Assembly: GCA_017354515.1 (NCBI GenBank) | Contig: JAFMQT010000231.1 | Span: forward strand, 1-7,225 | Direction of reading: 5' to 3' | From: Nocardia sp. | Lineage (GTDB): Bacteria; Actinomycetota; Actinomycetes; Mycobacteriales; Mycobacteriaceae | DNA: 7,225 nucleotides | In this document: one piece after another, positions 5,921-7,225 of the stretch | Layout: every line of letters starts with the position of its first letter | Numbering within the stretch: position 1 is the first letter of the stretch | Translations under genes and position numbers: made by a program | Notes under the pieces: generated by a model | What the model was told of the DNA's origin: nothing | Databases searched by the model: none | Seen by the model: the letters and a program-made list of their open reading frames with translations, nothing else

Positions 5921-7225
5921 TCAGGACACGACTTCCGTTGCGGGCCGCGCGCTTTCCGCATCCGATGTACTGACTCCGGCCTCGCCGAAGGTCGCCATCT
6001 CGGTCAGAGTGGCGATGGCGGCGCGCACGATCGGCAGTGCGGTGAGGGCTCCCGAGCCCTCACCCAGGCGCATATCGGCCTCGATGAGCGGGGTCAGTTC
6101 CAGCCGGTCCAGCGCCTTGCTGTGCGCGGGTTCGGTGGAGCGGTGGCCCGCGACCCACCAGCGGCGGGCGCCGGGCGCCAGCATTTCGGCGATCAGCGCG
6201 GCGGCGGTGACGACCACCCCGTCGAGGATCACGGGCGTGCGGCGGGCGGCGGCCTGGGCGAGATATCCGGCCATGGCGGCGAAGTCGGCGCCGCCGACGG
6301 TCCGCAGCAGGGCGAACGGATCCAGGCGGTGCGGGCGGGCCCGCCACATGGCATCGCGCACGGCCGAAGTCTTGCGCATCCAGCCCTCGTCGTCGATGCC
6401 GGTCCCGCGACCGACCGCGACCACCGGTTCGGTATCGGTCAGCGAGGCGATGAGAACCGTTGCGGGCGTGGTGTTCCCGATCCCCATATCGCCGGCGATC
6501 AGCAGATCCGCACCGCCGTCGATCTCCTCGTCGGCGATCGCGCGGCCCGCTGCGAGCGCGGCGTGCAGTTCGGCTTCGGTGAGCGCGTCCTCGCGGTCGA
6601 TGGCCCCGCTGGCGCGGCGGATCTTGTGCACCGAGACCGCCGGTTCGGTATCACCGTCGACCGCGATATCCACCACCCGCACGGTCGCATCGGCCAGCCG
6701 CGCCAGCGCGTTGACCGCGGCACCACCGGCCAGGAAGTTGGCGACCATCTGCGCGGTCACCTCACTCGGATACGCCGACACCCCGTGCCGCGCGACCCCG
6801 TGGTCGGCGGCGAACACCACCACCCGCGCGCGCTGGAACTGCCGGGGCGGGCACACACCCTGACAGGCCGCCACCCAATTGGCCAGCTTCTCCAGCCGTC
6901 CCAGCGAGCCGGCCGGTTTGGTCAGTACCGTCTGCCGCTGCTCGGCCGCTTTGCGCACCACCGCGTCGGGTGCGGCGACCGGACCGAAAACCGGTGCGGT
7001 GCCGTCGAAATCGGCCAGCCCCCGGAATCCGCTCCACGCCGACACCGCGGGCTCGACCTCGGACGCCGAATCCCGCTCTCCCGCACCAGGTTCCACACCA
7101 GCCGCACCCGCGGCCGGGCTCGCCCCGGGTTCCGTGGCCGAGGCAGCGGCGCCCACGCTCACCGAACTCGCCGCTGCCAGAGCCGCCGAACTCGCGGCGC
7201 CGCTGTCGGTTCCGGCCGCCCCCTT
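5921..7225 (-). CDS. cobT: Nicotinate-nucleotide--dimethylbenzimidazole phosphoribosyltransferase with a low-complexity N-terminal region; frame open to the window edge
   Basis: Cytoplasmic enzyme that transfers the phosphoribosyl group of nicotinate mononucleotide to 5,6-dimethylbenzimidazole, giving alpha-ribazole phosphate for CobS. Counting from the GTG at 7162 (413 residues), the family blocks are TKPAGSLGRLE (81-91), FAADHGVARHGVSAYP (117-132), AGDMGIGNTT (Asp225) and RLGEGSGA, whose Glu368 matches the catalytic glutamate of the Salmonella enzyme. Asp225 stands where Salmonella has Glu174; as I recall, the mycobacterial enzyme also has Asp. The conserved core begins only near residue 58 (VFGPVAAPD). 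Before it lie about 55 Ala/Gly/Pro/Ser/Glu-rich residues, and the same frame continues with 21 more residues of similar composition to the right edge without a stop. The GTG at 7162 lacks a clear ribosome binding site. The gene may thus start outside the window, either as a long-tailed CobT or as a fusion, for example to CobU. The stop is five bases from the cobS start. Confidence 0.96.
   Translation of the reverse strand, partial: KGAAGTDSGAASSAALAAASSVSVGAAASATEPGASPAAGAAGVEPGAGERDSASEVEPAVSAWSGFRGLADFDGTAPVFGPVAAPDAVVRKAAEQRQTVLTKPAGSLGRLEKLANWVAACQGVCPPRQFQRARVVVFAADHGVARHGVSAYPSEVTAQMVANFLAGGAAVNALARLADATVRVVDIAVDGDTEPAVSVHKIRRASGAIDREDALTEAELHAALAAGRAIADEEIDGGADLLIAGDMGIGNTTPATVLIASLTDTEPVVAVGRGTGIDDEGWMRKTSAVRDAMWRARPHRLDPFALLRTVGGADFAAMAGYLAQAAARRTPVILDGVVVTAAALIAEMLAPGARRWWVAGHRSTEPAHSKALDRLELTPLIEADMRLGEGSGALTALPIVRAAIATLTEMATFGEAGVSTSDAESARPATEVVS

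Noticed and set aside
6476..6505. Asp225 of CobT in place of the Glu found in the Salmonella enzyme (GDMGIGNTT against GEMGIGNTT).
   Set aside because: From memory, mycobacterial CobT has the same Asp, so this looks like a lineage-typical variant rather than a defect.
4863..6863. Long open frame on the plus strand opposite cobT, cobS and the ATP-grasp start.
   Set aside because: Its product is Arg/Pro/His/Ser-rich with no recognisable domain, and it lies antisense to two well-conserved cobalamin genes. Such frames are common artefacts of high-GC DNA.

Overview
The window is GC-rich (about two thirds G+C by eye), densely packed and uses GTG starts freely. Together with a Tat-exported purple acid phosphatase very like a mycobacterial one and a CobT that reads like the mycobacterial enzyme, this points to an actinobacterium of the mycolic-acid group (Nocardia, Rhodococcus or a relative). 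The genus is an inference.

Layout. The left quarter (to 1630) is a plus-strand gene for a Tat-exported purple acid phosphatase; its frame is open to the left edge, so the true start is probably outside. All other genes lie on the minus strand. Reading in their direction, from right to left: cobT (frame open to the right edge, stop at 5921), cobS (5915-5172), a gap of about 250 bases, an ATP-grasp ligase gene (best start 4924, stop 3659), then 34 bases later a 665-residue protein (3624-1627) with no annotation I can name. The last gene runs tail to tail into the phosphatase gene; their stop codons overlap in a CTAA.

Function. CobT and CobS are the two enzymes of nucleotide-loop assembly of cobalamin: CobT makes alpha-ribazole phosphate from dimethylbenzimidazole and nicotinate mononucleotide, and the membrane enzyme CobS joins it to adenosylcobinamide-GDP. 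They are ordinary except for a long low-complexity N-terminal region on CobT.

The most interesting part is the two-gene unit of the ATP-grasp ligase and the 665-residue protein. The latter shows a papain-like set of residues in the right order and spacing: Gln398 six residues before Cys404, then His562 in GWHAI and Asn583 followed by a W-G pair. An ATP-dependent amide or peptide bond-forming enzyme co-transcribed with a putative cysteine hydrolase or acyltransferase would be a small modification or peptide-synthesis system that I do not recognise as described. The substrate is unknown. No RNA genes, insertion sequences, CRISPR arrays, riboswitches or convincing terminators were seen.
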